Assembly (NCBI GenBank): GCA_963457665.1
Contig: OY735206.1
Span: forward strand, 26,074,210 to 26,138,209
Length of the DNA stretch: 64,000 nucleotides
Direction: 5' to 3'
From: Thysanoteuthis rhombus
Lineage: Eukaryota > Mollusca > Cephalopoda > Oegopsida > Thysanoteuthidae
A program made the translations under genes and the position numbers. Positions within the stretch are counted from its first letter, which is position 1, and each line of letters starts with the position of its first letter. The notes under the pieces are model-generated. The model was not told where the DNA came from. It worked only from the letters and a program-made list of their open reading frames with translations, and ran no database searches. Positions 12,511 to 24,261 of the stretch are shown here, in pieces.

Positions 12511-12724
12511 GGGTTCGTTTTTATGACTTCCTCCCCATTGGACGGGCGGAATATGACACAAGGACGAATTGAAAGTAGAGACCTTCGAATGAACGTATAA
12601 CTGGTTTTAGACGTCATTCCATAAAAATTTAAATGTGTCCATGCTTTGCTTTCCGTGTAAATTAACATATAGATTACTAATAGATAAGAATGTGAAACAG
12701 TGGAGGAAACCTCATGGGATATCA

Positions 12725-12945
12725 CAAAGCAGAGAAGGGAAGGAAAAAGAATGAGAGAAAAAAAAGGAATGGAGAATGGAAGAAAAAAGATTGAAATTAG
12801 AGGAAGGGAGAGAGAGGAAGAAGAGAGATGAATAACAAAAGCGGGAAGAAGGAGAAAAAGGCATTAAGAAAAAAACAAAAGGAAGGAAAACAATCCAGGG
12901 AGAAAGAAAGAAGGAAGAAGATAATCAAGCAAATGTTACAATATG
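12725..12945. repeat. Purine-rich stretch
   Basis: About 220 bases that are nearly all purine on the plus strand (GGAAG, GAGAGAGG and AAAGAAAGAAGG units). Continues the strand bias of 12000-12380 after a 300-base break. Confidence 0.85.
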
Positions 12946-12989
12946 AAGTGCTGACGGGGAATGTTCAATTGAATACTTAACATGTATTC

Positions 12990-13640
12990 TTAAATATTTG
13001 ATTTTAATTCTAAATAACATTATTGTTAGAGATACTTTTTGCGTGGGTATGTTTGAACTATACTTACATACTTAATGAACAGTAGCCTGTTTCAGATACC
13101 AAAAGAATGAGAGAAACGTAAGTAAATTTATTTTGATAAAATAAAGCTTGGTTGCTTTAAAACCGAAAAGATAGATAGTCAGTCACGGTGCTTAATTTAA
13201 AAGACTTTGGGAAAAAGAAAGCAAAAAACGGTTGATAAGAAGGAACAGTGTATTTGAATTCTAACGGCTGAAGTAAGATCAATGAGTGGTAAGTTCAGTG
13301 GCGTTAGAAACGAAAGAAAACAGGAGGAAAATGAATTTACTATTCAAGAATAACATTCAAAGAGTCCTCATCGGCCCTCAAATTGTAATAAGAAAAGTAG
13401 AAAAGAGCGTAGTAGGGTAGCAGCTGACCACAGTTTCTGGTTGCTGGCTGAAGAAGGATTTTGTTTGGTCTCCAAATAAAGACTATCAATATATTTTGGG
13501 GCTGCCTGAGTAAAAGGAAATAAAAATTCGATTTTGAATCCTGTCATGAGTCCAGCGTATTTTGTTCCATCCTTTACTGTTGTCCCAGTGTGCATACAAG
13601 CGATGAAACAATGAATGAACATGGTCGAAATGCCTCCCGA
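12990..13640 (+). repeat. Dispersed repeat R1, copy 4
   Basis: Matches copy 1 through AGATACTTTTTGCGTGGGTA, AACTATACTTACATACTT, ATAGTCAGTCACGGTGCTTA, GAATTCTAACGGCTGAAG, AACGAAAGAAAACAGGAGG, GTTTGGTCTCCAAATAAAGA and GATTTTGAATCC. The CT block of the other copies is absent. Minus-strand frames at 13368-13655 and 13574-13756 fall in the repeat and are not preserved in the other copies. Confidence 0.68.
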
Positions 13641-14182
13641 GAAAACGTCAAACATAAGTTAGAAAAAAGAGAAAAGAGTAAAAGACAGTTGGTAACAGGG
13701 GGAAATCGTGGAATAAGCCCATACCCACATGCCAATTGAGTACCCAAGTCAGACAAGCGCTGAATTCAACCCGATGTGACTTTCACTTCTCATTAGGGAC
13801 ACCGTATGGAAATCCACGCCTAACAAAGAAAGGAGAAAACATTGACATTACCTTATTCAAAGATAGTACCGATGCTACCATTGTAATCATCTGTTTACCG
13901 ACATCATTGGGAAATTCCAAAAAAAGGTTGTCGGATTGATCGGCCGAAATGTCATGTTAACAACACAAACAACAAACAGGTGTGCCATTTTCCGAAAAAA
14001 AACCCAAACTTTCGACTTGCAAACCACGAGGACATTTGGGATAGTGACCAATATTACACAAAAGAAGAAAGTAAGAATGTTAAGAAAGGCAAAGAAAAAG
14101 AAAAAAATGATTTTTGGAATTAGAAATCATGGTTTAGAAAGCCATCTGTTTATCAAATAAACATTGTAATTTTGTACTGTTT

Positions 14183-14660
14183 CTCCTCCCGTAACAATTG
14201 TCTCTTCAACTTAAGGATAGCAATACTGCTGAGATGGAAATATCTTTCACCAACCATTGAGCTATGGACTATTCCGATGAAACGAATTCAAAAGTTTCTT
14301 TCGAAAAAACGAGAACCAGAACTTCAACGATGCCTCCACCGTCTGTGATCGTAGTATTAGGTTGGAGACGAAGAAGAGCAAATAGTCTTCCTTTGAGAAT
14401 CGATACATCTGTTGAAAGATATTGCAAGATGTATATATCCCAACAGTATTATTTTCAATGAAAAGTCATAGAACCCTTTTTTTGAAGAAAATAAATGCCG
14501 AACTCGCACATCACATTATTTCATCATAGCATTAACTGCGTCTAATCTTCAATAAAATTTCAACACTTCCTTAGTTCCTTCTTTCCTTTGTTACTTCCGA
14601 TCTTTAAAGTAAGTGACTGACAGACAAATTGACCAACCGACCGACCGACGGAAAAGCATC
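14183..14660 (+). repeat. Dispersed repeats R3 (copy 2) and R4 (copy 1)
   Basis: 14183-14260 repeats the R3 block of 12425-12510. 14300-14460 resembles 45363-45490: GAACTTCAACGATGC with CTCCACC pairs with GTAACTTCAATGATGC and ATCCACT. AAGAAGAGCAAATAGTCTTC pairs with AGGAAGAGGTTTCCTCTC, and both reach a GATAT word before ATATCCC or ATGGG. Near 14622-14655 a run of GACCAACCGACCGACCGACGG parallels CCGACGGACTAACCAACCGA at about 45620. Non-coding; family unknown. Confidence 0.5.
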
Positions 14661-16549
14661 TTATAGAAATGTGTCGATGGATCCGAAAATAAATTTACCT
14701 AAATTCAAATATATCTAGAAATTGTGTTGGATATATTATTGTAAAAACAGACTGGACAGAAAATATTGTTAACCAGTAACACAAATAATTTGCCTTTTCG
14801 TTTATCTTCGAACCTTCAACATTCGATACTGTTCATATCGCAACCAACTCATATTCTCCTGTATCTCTTTTTGTTTTGGTGTGTATGTATGTTTGTGTGT
14901 GCATGTACGTGAGTTTATACTTATACATATGGAACATCGAACGAAGTGCACAATGTACAGTCATTCCAGATATTGTAGATGAGTAGGTACATGTGTGTAT
15001 TTGCGCATGCGTGTGAGATTTTTCCGTAATGATTGCATAGATGCGATCTTTTTTCTGACCAACAGTGCCTACAGCAAAAATATGAATTGGTGATTTATAT
15101 CCTTCTTTTAACCTGTTTCCCACTCTTCGATTTTCGTCGCGTTCATACGAATGCTCGGATTTAATTTATGTCGCTTGGCCAACGCCAATGCAGTTGCCCA
15201 AAGATTGACGCGGCACGTGCAGAGAAAAATGCATTCAAAGTAATACTTTATAAATTCATGAAGAAAAATTTCCGAGAAAAAGTTGAACGGGATTTTACTG
15301 TAGGGACGAAAAGATAACGTTAACCAGTTACTGAAATGATATACCGTCTTAGATGGGGGTGGGGGTCACCTACCATGCCTGTCTACGAGTTTATAAAAAC
15401 CCAAAATGTTCTCTTTCAGACCAAATTTTAAACGTTTCAAAACATTCATGAGGTCGGAAGGGAAGAGAGGATAGGCAAAAGAAGAGGAATATGTTTCCTT
15501 TTACATGTCACACTACATCATATCAATTATCATTTAAAAATCAATTCTGTACATGAAAAATAAGGAAGAACAAAAAAATCTGAAAGAAAGATAATCAATT
15601 ATTCAGTATTCATTATTAATGTTATAAACTTTTTATTAATATAGAGATATATTTGTATTTTTTTTAATTTCGTAATGAATAGTGTTGCATTACAGAAGAT
15701 ACTTTCCGTTCTATTTTCAATGCATTAATTTTTCATTGATGTTTGTTGGATTAATTCGGAAAAAAAAATTTTTTTCCCCTTTGCCTTTGCACCCCTTTTT
15801 TTTTAATATTCCGACTTAGTGATCGAACAAAATGGCCAAATATAATGATTTATTCGACTTAAGGAAAATTGTTGTTACAAAAGTTGAAATATTTTCGAAA
15901 CCTATCAGCTGAATCATTCAAGCTTCAGTTAGAATAGAACTTGACACTGAACTGATCTTGCCTTTTTTGTTTTTATTTTTTTGTTTTCCCGTTTTTGCGT
16001 GTTTGTTTCATTTCACTTTATTGCATTCACTTACAAAAAATCCTGAAATCATTACTTTATTCGACCAACCTCCTGATGTTCTGAATTGTGCACTTCCTCC
16101 TTTTCTTTCTCATATTTTTGTAAAATCTACCAGCAGGTTTTTATGTTCTGATTTTAAATACAATAAAGGTCTATGAGCCGAGCGTAAATCTTCAAAAATA
16201 ATTTTGATTTTAAATACAAAACTAATATTACTAAATGTACTGCATTAAAAGCCCTATCTTCCTTGTGTTTCGCCTTCAATCACAGAAAAAGAAAATTAGA
16301 AATAATTTTGTACGTGTCTTGGTGGCTGTCGTTATGCACCAAAGACTCCCCAATGAATATCAGTGAAATATTATGGAAAGATTGGATAATATAATATGAA
16401 AGAAATGATGAATTCCTACACAGATCAATGCACACATACTTACCCTGATAATGACATTAGCAAAGGAATGCATTATCTGAGTGCTTTAAAGTTTGGTAAT
16501 CTTTTTATTTCATTTGTTCTGTGTGCTTTGTTTGTGACATTCTGCCATG
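14661..16549. other. No gene seen
   Basis: AT-rich sequence with a GT/TG-type stretch at 14880-15010 and T/A runs at 15755-15806. Small frames at 14833 (minus), 15958 and 16396 have no recognisable domain. The last one overlaps the start of R5 copy 1. Confidence 0.45.
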
Positions 16550-16914
16550 AGCTTTGCATCCTGGAGAGTCGAAATTATTCGACTTCTGCTGACAATATCA
16601 ATGGATCACAGCTTTTACACATGTAAGTTAGAATACATTAATACCTAGTTTTAGAGCTTACCTGTTTGGTGCCGATTAGCTGTGGAGCTTCTTTTTTTTT
16701 TCCATTTTTGATACATTAATTCATGTTGAATTTCCTGAATGAATAAAGATAAAAGGCAGCGTCATTTACAGTTCACTGAGAAATACTGTTCAGTTTGGTT
16801 CATGTACCATGTATATGAGAATACATACATACATTTCCACAATGATTTATCTTCAGATGATGAGGCCCGGAGAGGGCAGAAACATGAGTTAGTTTGTGTA
16901 GCGAATCCACAGTC

Positions 16915-16984
<70 letters not shown>

Positions 16985-17245
16985 ATATTTTATCAGCCTT
17001 GGAATTTAACTGAGTATTGACTACACAATAGGGCTGGGTTAGCTCAGGCAGAGGACTCCATGCAGAGATGGAATGACGGAGGTCCCTTACACGAGGCTGA
17101 TTCATCTGTCCCGTTCATGTCACCGGTGACATTGAATGGTCCAGGGTCATCGATGCGAAACGCATAATTTCCTGCCAAGTACGATCGAATAGGAAGGTTA
17201 TTGAGGCATAAACTGCTGATAACCTCAATCGAAGTGAGAGAAGGA
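16550..17245. repeat. Dispersed repeat R5, copy 1
   Basis: Diverged partner of 21500-22190 in the same orientation. Shared words: ACTTCTGCTGACAATATC with CAATGGATCA, GTAAGTTAGAATACATTAAT, TTAGCTCAGGCAGAGG, GAGGCTGATTCATCTG, GACATTGAATGGTCCAGGG, TCATCGATGCGAAACGCAT, TTTCCTGCCAAGTACGA, ATCGAAGTGAGAGAAGGAT. A (TA)n block at 16918-16981 is inserted here and missing from the partner. It lies next to the decayed Tc1-like transposase, as does the partner. Confidence 0.62.
16918..16981. repeat. (TA)n microsatellite
   Basis: About 64 bases of pure TA inside R5 copy 1. Confidence 0.97.
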
Positions 17246-17884
17246 TAGCATCACTACAGACAATAAATAAATGCTTCTTGCATGAAGGGCTTCCTAGCCG
17301 ATGATCATCCAGAGGACCCTTTTTAACTAATGTCCTTTTTTTCTTGTGACTAAAGTAGAGGACACGTGTGCATCGTTATCCCAAGGAGTCGATAGCACTA
17401 AGATGCATCGATTAAATCATGAGACTCTTAGCATTATACTATATCAGGAAAAACAAAAACAAAACTTGTACAGTACGGAGTTATCTCAGGAAAATTTCTA
17501 TGATACTGAGTCATCTTTTTTTTTCTATTCGGGGCGATTAACATTCATTATTGAAAACATTTGAAGAAGGTGCTACAGCAGACAATGTTTTCTATTCAGC
17601 ATGGTACTTGATTCATGATGCTTTGAATTCATTCTGCAATGATATTGTTCAAATCCAGTACACGAGAGATATCAAGAGAAGAATGATCAGATTTAGTCAA
17701 TTGAAAAATAGTGTCTGTATAATCATTTTATTTACAAAAAAGCATGCTAAATCGTATCAAAGAATATAGCTTTTATTCAAATATGCAAAATATGCACACA
17801 AAAAAGCAGGGGACTCAAGGGACTCAAGGGAGGTAAGAATATATTAATTACCTCGTTATCAGTCTTAAATATTTTATTACTTTT
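17246..17884. other. Spacer between R5 and transposase remnant
   Basis: No recognisable gene. The two 72-codon plus frames (17346-17564, 17551-17769) show no family features. A short tandem GGGACTCAA doublet occurs at 17810-17828. Confidence 0.45.
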
Positions 17885-17889
17885 TTCTT

Positions 17890-18415
17890 ATCACAGAATC
17901 TATTTTCTGCCTATTGATCCAACATTCTTGCGAATATGTTTGAGTGTCAGACGTAATTTCTTCCATCTCTCCAAACATTTTTCCCATACCTGAGCTAAAT
18001 TGTAAGCCCTGTGTTTCTTATTTCTTTCTTGGTTTTGAATTTCCCAGAGGATTTTCAATCGCATTATGATCATAATACCGAGGTCACATGAGCACTTCGA
18101 TACGCTGGACAACAAGTAACACATTCGTTCCTGTTCTCCAAAACATCCAATTATTGGTTCGTTTCCGAAGTGTTAACGACTTTGTAGATCCGATCAAAAC
18201 CAGCTGATGACATGCATCTCTAAAACGTAATGTTTCTCCTGACATGTTTAACAATGCTGTGCATACAATTCTGATCGGGTGACTCCGCTGGCCTCTTATA
18301 TACACATCTGACATCTTCCAACGTGACCATGATAAATATAGACTCATCGGGTCGCAAAACATGGCAAACTTTCAAAGACGTGATTGCAGCTGACAGAAGC
18401 GATGAATGGATTCTA
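17890..18415 (-). pseudogene. Tc1/mariner-like (IS630-type) transposase, decayed copy 1
   Basis: Minus-strand remnant of a DDE transposase that would cut and paste DNA at TA sites. Reading leftwards from about 18355: PDESIFIMV (first catalytic D, family S-D-E-S), VRCVYKRPAE (V-W-R-R-P-G-E), NCMHSIVKH, LDVLEN, then LLVVQRIEVL, NAIENPLG (N-P-I-E-N-L-W, third catalytic E present) and a C-terminal Trp/Glu-rich segment near 17905-17990. LDVLEN runs almost straight into LLVVQR. The segment that holds the second catalytic D in copy 2 (FQHNDN) is missing, so there is an internal deletion of roughly 35 codons. Frame changes and stops are also present. Terminal inverted repeats were not found by eye. 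Confidence 0.78.
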
Positions 18416-18684
18416 CATCTTAAACAATCTCTTTTGTGATCATTGTTTTATAAGCATGATGGAATGGGATGTTTTTCTCCATGGCACATTCCATTCAGAA
18501 CGTTGTCTGAGATGTTCAAAGCGGTCTGACATTGGGATCATTTTCCCCCTCCGGTCAAAACGATCGCTAATTTCCTTTGGTTAGGCACGTTTCATATTCT
18601 GCACAGTGCTTTTCTGACAATGCTTTAAAATCATACTGCATTTTCGTTCAAATTCAGGAATCGAGCAATATCAGATGACGATTA

Positions 18685-18760
18685 AACAATTCCCCCATTT
18701 GTTAAAATTGCGCATCCCCTTTCTCATTTCAATTAATCATCCCCAACTTTACATGTTGCC
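18685..18760 (+). repeat. R6-like fragment
   Basis: The words TTCAATTAATCATCCCCAAC match the right end of the ATTGATCAC repeat family (R6). The left half is weak. Confidence 0.3.
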
Positions 18761-19112
18761 AAAAATTATTTACGTAACAGTTTCTATAGAGCAACTATCT
18801 TTCCTTGTATTCTGTAACTATTACTTCTTGTCTCAAAATGTATGGCAAGTTCCATAGTTGCAAAATGCAATCAATGAATATTGAAAAATTAATGTTTTCT
18901 ATTACCTCAAGGAAGTGTTCTTTCTCGTCCATATCTCTACCTTTCTTGATCCAGCTCATAGATTTAACCAATAGAGAACAGAACATACACACTAACACTT
19001 ACACAAACACATTTGCCACATCCCTTTCTTACGTAAGTGCTAAAACATCGAATAACTATACCCCAGTGCACAAATTTGAAATCTAAATGATATTATTCTT
19101 CTGTATGTAAAG

Positions 19113-19113
19113 G

Positions 19114-19163
<50 letters not shown>
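19113..19163. repeat. (TA)n microsatellite
   Basis: About 50 bases of TA directly left of R2 copy 2. Confidence 0.97.
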
Positions 19164-19165
<2 letters not shown>

Positions 19166-19345
19166 TTGTTGTTATTTTGTCATCCACAGACAGCTGTTTC
19201 GATGTATTACATCTTTTCAATGTGGCTATAGACTTTATCCCATCCAGTACCGCGAGGCAGAATTGAAATGATCTTCCGTCATTACCAAGTGAAAGTATCA
19301 TTTGGTCTAGATTGCATAAACAGAACAAACAGAAAAAATTGGGGT
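19164..19345 (-). mobile_element. SINE-like repeat R2, copy 2
   Basis: TTTGTCATCCACAGACAGCT, TGTTTCGATGTATTACATC, TGTGGCTATAGACTTTATCC and CCAGTACCGCGAGGCAGAA follow the (TA)n tract, in the order of the other R2 copies. The right part (GGTATCCTACC onward) is missing or decayed, so this copy is truncated at what would be the 5' side of a minus-strand SINE. Confidence 0.65.
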
Positions 19346-21499
19346 GCTGCAGGAATCTAACCTGTGACTTAGAGGGTTACCACTTCAATGTTGCGTTGTT
19401 CTTGTGATGCAAATGTCCAAAACTTGAAATGTAGTGGTTATTTTGATCCCTTGAATTATCGGTGACTGTTTAGGTGAATGTTTAGAGCAACCCTACGTCG
19501 GAGCAGCTATCACAAGGTTTCTTCTTCTATCCGATTTCCGGGGTTGTGGGTCACAATTTGAACTAAAAATACTGAAATTTATCATATGAGTTCATATTCA
19601 CATGGCCAAGATAGCAGTGTATTTGACATTGACTTCTGTGTTTATGCTAGGACATTTCTGGTCAATTTTAAGCCATTTGTGGTCGGTGGTTATTACTGTT
19701 CAGCATATCCGTGGTATTATCACAGAGAACAAATGATGTATCGACTGTCTGAAAGATAACATGGGACGATATATGTTAATCCACTCTTATTCCTCAAGTG
19801 TGTTATTTTCTGAGTAATGTCGTAAATGTAGGGAAAAATGTCTATTAGTCTCTTTAAAGTTTAACCAGGGTAGGAAAATCAATTTATCATTATTTGAGCA
19901 ACGGCATATCAGTTAAGACTTTGATCACATAAGTGAGAAAAAGTCAACTATATATGGATATCACTGCGCTGGCCGAAGGAGGGAAATTTGAAACAAATAA
20001 TAGCCACGATCTGTACTTTTTACACACATGCATTCACAGAATAACACCCACTACCCGAGAACCAGAAGTTGCATCGCACTGTGTGATCAGGTAACCAATA
20101 ATACATCTATTTTTCTCCTATTCTTGATCTGTTATCATTCAATATTGCTTATATCACTACACACATGATGAAGTATCGTGTATTTGCTGGTACTTAATAT
20201 CATACTCATTGCACATTAATCAAATTGTACGGTACCGTTTATTGAAGACTTTCCATGGTTCTGTTTTCATCTTGAGTCACTGCGGTAACAATCACTGACC
20301 AGAAAAATTACAAAAACAGGGATATTTTTCATTTTTCACTTGTCTCTTCAGTCTGTCCATTTTAGAAATCTTGGTTGGATTTGAAAATGCCATATGTAGT
20401 CTACTAATATTCACTAAAATTGGCCTTTCTTTTACCCCGTCTTTTTGTCAATTGCTTGATTTAAAATGATATTCCATCATAAAGTTGATAATTTGTTTTT
20501 CAATATTGCCATTACGTAGTATTAATGACGTTTAGGCATTTGTTGAGAAGTTCGGTGGGAATGAAAAGGATACAGACACTCGTTCTGTCACTCATGTCCC
20601 TTTTAAACTAATAACTCCAGTCAATTGACACCTCTGATCTCAAGTCATTCATTGATCTATGTAACTTTGTATTACTGTCTGAAGATTTGGGATAGGATAG
20701 GCCGGTTAGTAAAGTCTTTGGTGACAGGGAGATAAGAACTAACATAAAGAAGGTGTGACGAAAAAAATGAAACAACTTGGTTACGGTGATTCATTTTTGT
20801 CTAAGGTGGGGATATCATCATTCCTTCTGGAAATTCATCATTATGAAATTTATCACGAAAAGATATCTGAAAAAAAATAGCGAATTAACGATAAACAGGA
20901 TATCACTAATTGGTTGCTTAGTGTAAAAACTGAAAGATTGGGTTGACTGGTCACAGAAATGATTACCGTTCTTCTCTGTCAACCCCCCGACTGTAAAATC
21001 GACTTGTTTTCTTCTTGTTATGAGAATGACAACAAAGACCTTCACTTAGATTATGATTCTCCTAAGCTACCGGAGAAGTTGGGATTTGCTATTCAACCAT
21101 ATTCTAAGTTTACAAGAAGATTTCTACACAAAAAGTGGGATACTCGATCCCTTACCACCCACTGGCTACCTTATTTTTTTTTTATTTTGTATATAAATTC
21201 GTCTGGAATTATTTGTAAAATCATATAGACACCCTTGCCAATCAGGTACAAAAAATATCCAAATACTAGATTTGTTCCCTCCTGATTAATATTTCCTTCT
21301 ATTGAAAGAAACCTATTCTTACGAAAAACCAGATTTTTTTTTTCAAAATATCTTTCAATCTTTAGTGAGAGTGAGGTTTGACCCTGAAGCTGTCATTCCT
21401 ATCTTTCTGCCTTATCATTGATCTGACATAATTCGAAACTGATTTTATTCAATTTGTAGTAAGTTCTTGGTGCTGTATAAGTGGCATCCTGTCATAGCC
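19346..21499. other. No gene seen
   Basis: AT-rich sequence without recognisable features. Overlapping 75- and 89-codon frames on opposite strands at 20818-21228 show no domain. Confidence 0.45.
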
Positions 21500-22190
21500 T
21501 CTGTCAATCACTCAGTCGGTCGTATGATTCCTGGCATCAAGCCCCGACAATCCAGTACTTCTGCTGACCATGTCGATAAATCATTGTTGGCCAAATAATC
21601 TGATTACGCGCTTGTAAGTTGGAATACAGTAATACCAGGCTTAACCCCACTCCGTTTAGCAATCTTTTCCAATTTGTTTTCGTAATAAACTGAGTTATGT
21701 TAAATCCCTTGAAAGAATAATGATAAAGCATTGACGTATATGTCAACTCCTACTTTTACTTCACTGGCTTTTGAATGTAACTACCAGATGATATACACAG
21801 CACTGATTCATCCGTTTTGTTGGGACTCAACAACAACATCGTATATTCCTAAAAGATGGATGGAATTATATCTTTTTACGCTGTTTATGATTATCCTGTA
21901 TCCACCACTTCTTTGAACGTACATAGATCGATAACTGATGTATCACTATGCAATAAGAATAGGTTAGCTCAAAGGCACCGGGGCTCGCTAGGGGTTTCTT
22001 ACTAAAGACTGATTTATCTGCATCTCTCACTAACCTGTGTCAAAGTTGACACTGAACGGCCAAGGCTTATCGATGTGAAAAAGCTAATGAAATATTTCCT
22101 GCCGAATACGAGCCAACAGGAGGCTTACTAGGACATATTGTAGATAATTTTTATCGAAGTGTGAGAAAGATTGCGTAACAGCCCTCATTG
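21500..22190. repeat. Dispersed repeat R5, copy 2
   Basis: Partner of 16550-17245. Words: TACTTCTGCTGACCATGTCG, GTAAGTTGGAATACAGTAAT, AGGTTAGCTCAAAGGCACCG, AGACTGATTTATCTGCAT, GACACTGAACGGCCAAGG, TTATCGATGTGAAAAAGC, TTTCCTGCCGAATACGA and TATCGAAGTGTGAGAAAGAT. The GGTTAGCTCA word resembles a tRNA A box in both copies, but no B box is visible at tRNA spacing. Confidence 0.62.
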
Positions 22191-22544
22191 AATCGATCCT
22201 ACTTGCGTCTGGTACTGCATAACCGCTGCTCAATCTGGGTACCCATGCTAAAATATGTACACCGAAAACAGCTTAATAGGCATGTGAACGTCTGAACTGG
22301 ATAATCCATGAATGCAAAAAGGTCGCAAGGTCCGATGTATTTCGTTTCCTCCAGTGTAAGGTGGGCGGCTGAATGCCAGTGAGTCGGTAGCAATGGTACA
22401 ACGATTCGCTTCCTGCGATTAAATCGTAAAAATACGCTGAGTATCTTATTCAGACGATAAGGCAAAAGAACTATTGGAATCACCATATTTTTCTACAAAT
22501 GCAAGCTCTAAAACGCCATTGAAAATGAGTTTCATTCTCATATG

Positions 22545-22990
22545 TTAAACAAGACAAAAAGCAGTATGGTTTTGAATTCCCCAAAGGTTTTTCAAACAGA
22601 TCAAGTTTATAGGACGAAAGAGGACATCGAGGGGGACGTTGAAACGCTGAACAGCAAGTAACAATTCCGTTGCCTTCGTGGTTTGCAAGAGATTATCATT
22701 GTGTTGAAAAATGTAAGTTCGATCTCCAACCGTATTCCCTGTACTAGGCAACATTCTTATCCGTAAGATGTCCAAGTATTGGCTGGTTCTCTAAGTGCCA
22801 ACAACTTTGTAAATCCTACCAACACTGGTTGAAGAAATGATTTCCTCCGCTGTATTCAACTGCTACGCCTGCATGAATGATTTTGGGTATCCTTTGGACA
22901 CTTATATACGTTCCTCACATCACCTGATGAGAAAAGCTTCAAGTTATAGTCGTCAGACCACAAAACACGGATCAAAACCTCCATAGTTCA
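22545..22990 (-). pseudogene. Tc1/mariner-like (IS630-type) transposase, decayed copy 2
   Basis: Minus-strand remnant, best preserved at 22545-22775. Reading leftwards: VLWSDDYNLKLFSSG (first catalytic D), VRNVYKCPKD, then LDILRIRMLPSTG, IFQHNDNLLQTTKATELL (second D of the Q-x-D-N-D-P-K-H-T-S block, written here as N-D-N), LLAVQRFNVPLDVLFR, and INLICLKNLWGIQNH (family P-D-L-N-P-I-E-N-L-W). The catalytic Glu of that last motif reads Lys here. The C-terminal tail seen in copy 1 is not recognisable beyond 22545. Between motifs the frame is broken, so the gene is dead. Confidence 0.82.
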
Positions 22991-23996
22991 ATCCCGCTTT
23001 GGTAGAATCAAGTAATCAATCGACAAAACTGTTGGATATTTTTTTTTTTACAGCTAATTTAGTTGCTTGTTGCTATTGCCTTGCAATACTAGATGAAGAT
23101 ATCACTGTTCATCGCACTTCATATCCTGCAAGGAACCAGCCTCAGTTCTTTGAAACTATTCGGCAAACAGTGCTACGGGTCATATTCAGCACACAAACTA
23201 GATCCGATGACGACTGATCGGTTTCAGACATTCAAAGAGATATCTTACTTTGGTGCTGTAGGTAACTCCTTCTTCATTAGCATTTTAACATGAACCTACC
23301 AAATAATGTCAAATCTTACATTCAACACCTAACAAATAGCGATTTTAATTGTTTCATTAATGTTCGTTGTATGGACCCCAATTATTGCTGTTCAGTTCCT
23401 CTGCGTCTCAACATTTGTAGATCATTAGGTTTTTTACCTAATATCTAAACAGGGATCAGCATGGAAGTGTGAGTAAATTTAGAGAAGGAATTAACTGATA
23501 AATTAGGTATCCTTTTGGTATCTCTATGAGTCTCCAACAGATAATTGCATTATACTTCAGATGAACCAACAATCAAAATTTAACTTTATTCTCGAAAGTA
23601 ACCAGCATTGGTCAGGTTAACCCCTAAATAGGTAGTGGCGAAATCTAGTATATAGTTCTGAAGGAGTTCCGAAAATAGCATAATTAGTTATTTGTGCTCC
23701 AATCTGTGGTTCTGTTGACGACGAACAGCGCGTTCGTCTCCCGCGTAGAAGTATGGATTTTGTAGTTATTGTACTTCGACTGTTGTGTTTTGCTTTTTCT
23801 CTTCATGTGACAGCTGTTGTAAGAAAAGCTCCCTTGTGACTGCAGCTGGCGTCCGAACTGACTTCTAAGAAAATAAATGATCGTGCAAACAATGTAGCAG
23901 ATGGATCTATTCTTCATACCAAACTTCGTTCATATTGATGCAATCTGCAAATTCTATTGGCCGATCTGTGCCTATTTCGATTACTTTAAACATTTC
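22991..23996. other. No gene seen
   Basis: May include the decayed 5' part of Tc1-like copy 2 near 23000-23290, but no N-terminal DNA-binding motif could be read. No other feature is visible. Confidence 0.4.
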
Positions 23997-23997
23997 A

Positions 23998-24135
23998 TAC
24001 GTATGCACGTATGTAGGTATTTATGTATGTATGTACGTATGTATCTATGTATGTATGTATTTATGTACGTATGTATGTATGTATTTATGTATGAATTTAT
24101 GCATGTATGTACGTATGTATGTATGTTCATAAATA
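23998..24135. repeat. (TATG)n microsatellite with variants
   Basis: GTATGTATG tetramers with TACG and TATT variants over about 135 bases. All Cys/Tyr/Met-rich frames here are translations of it. Confidence 0.95.
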
Positions 24136-24217
24136 TATATCTATGTGCGTGTGCATATTTGTCCAACGATGCTAAACGTAGTGCCTTTCTCTATAAAGAT
24201 GGTATCTCTCTATTTTT

Positions 24218-24261
24218 GTGTATGTGTGTGTGTTTGTGTATGTGTGTGTGTGTGTGTGTAC
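24218..24261. repeat. (TG)n microsatellite
   Basis: TGTGTATGTGTG units, about 44 bases. Confidence 0.93.

Noticed and set aside
16396-16626. 76-codon frame ending at a GTAAGT-like donor
   Set aside because: The donor-like word GTAAGTT is shared with the repeat partner at 21614, so it belongs to repeat R5. No acceptor or coding similarity is seen.
17034-17060. tRNA gene suggested by GGTTAGCTCAGGCAGAGG
   Set aside because: No B box at tRNA distance and no cloverleaf by eye; the partner copy at about 21962 has also diverged.
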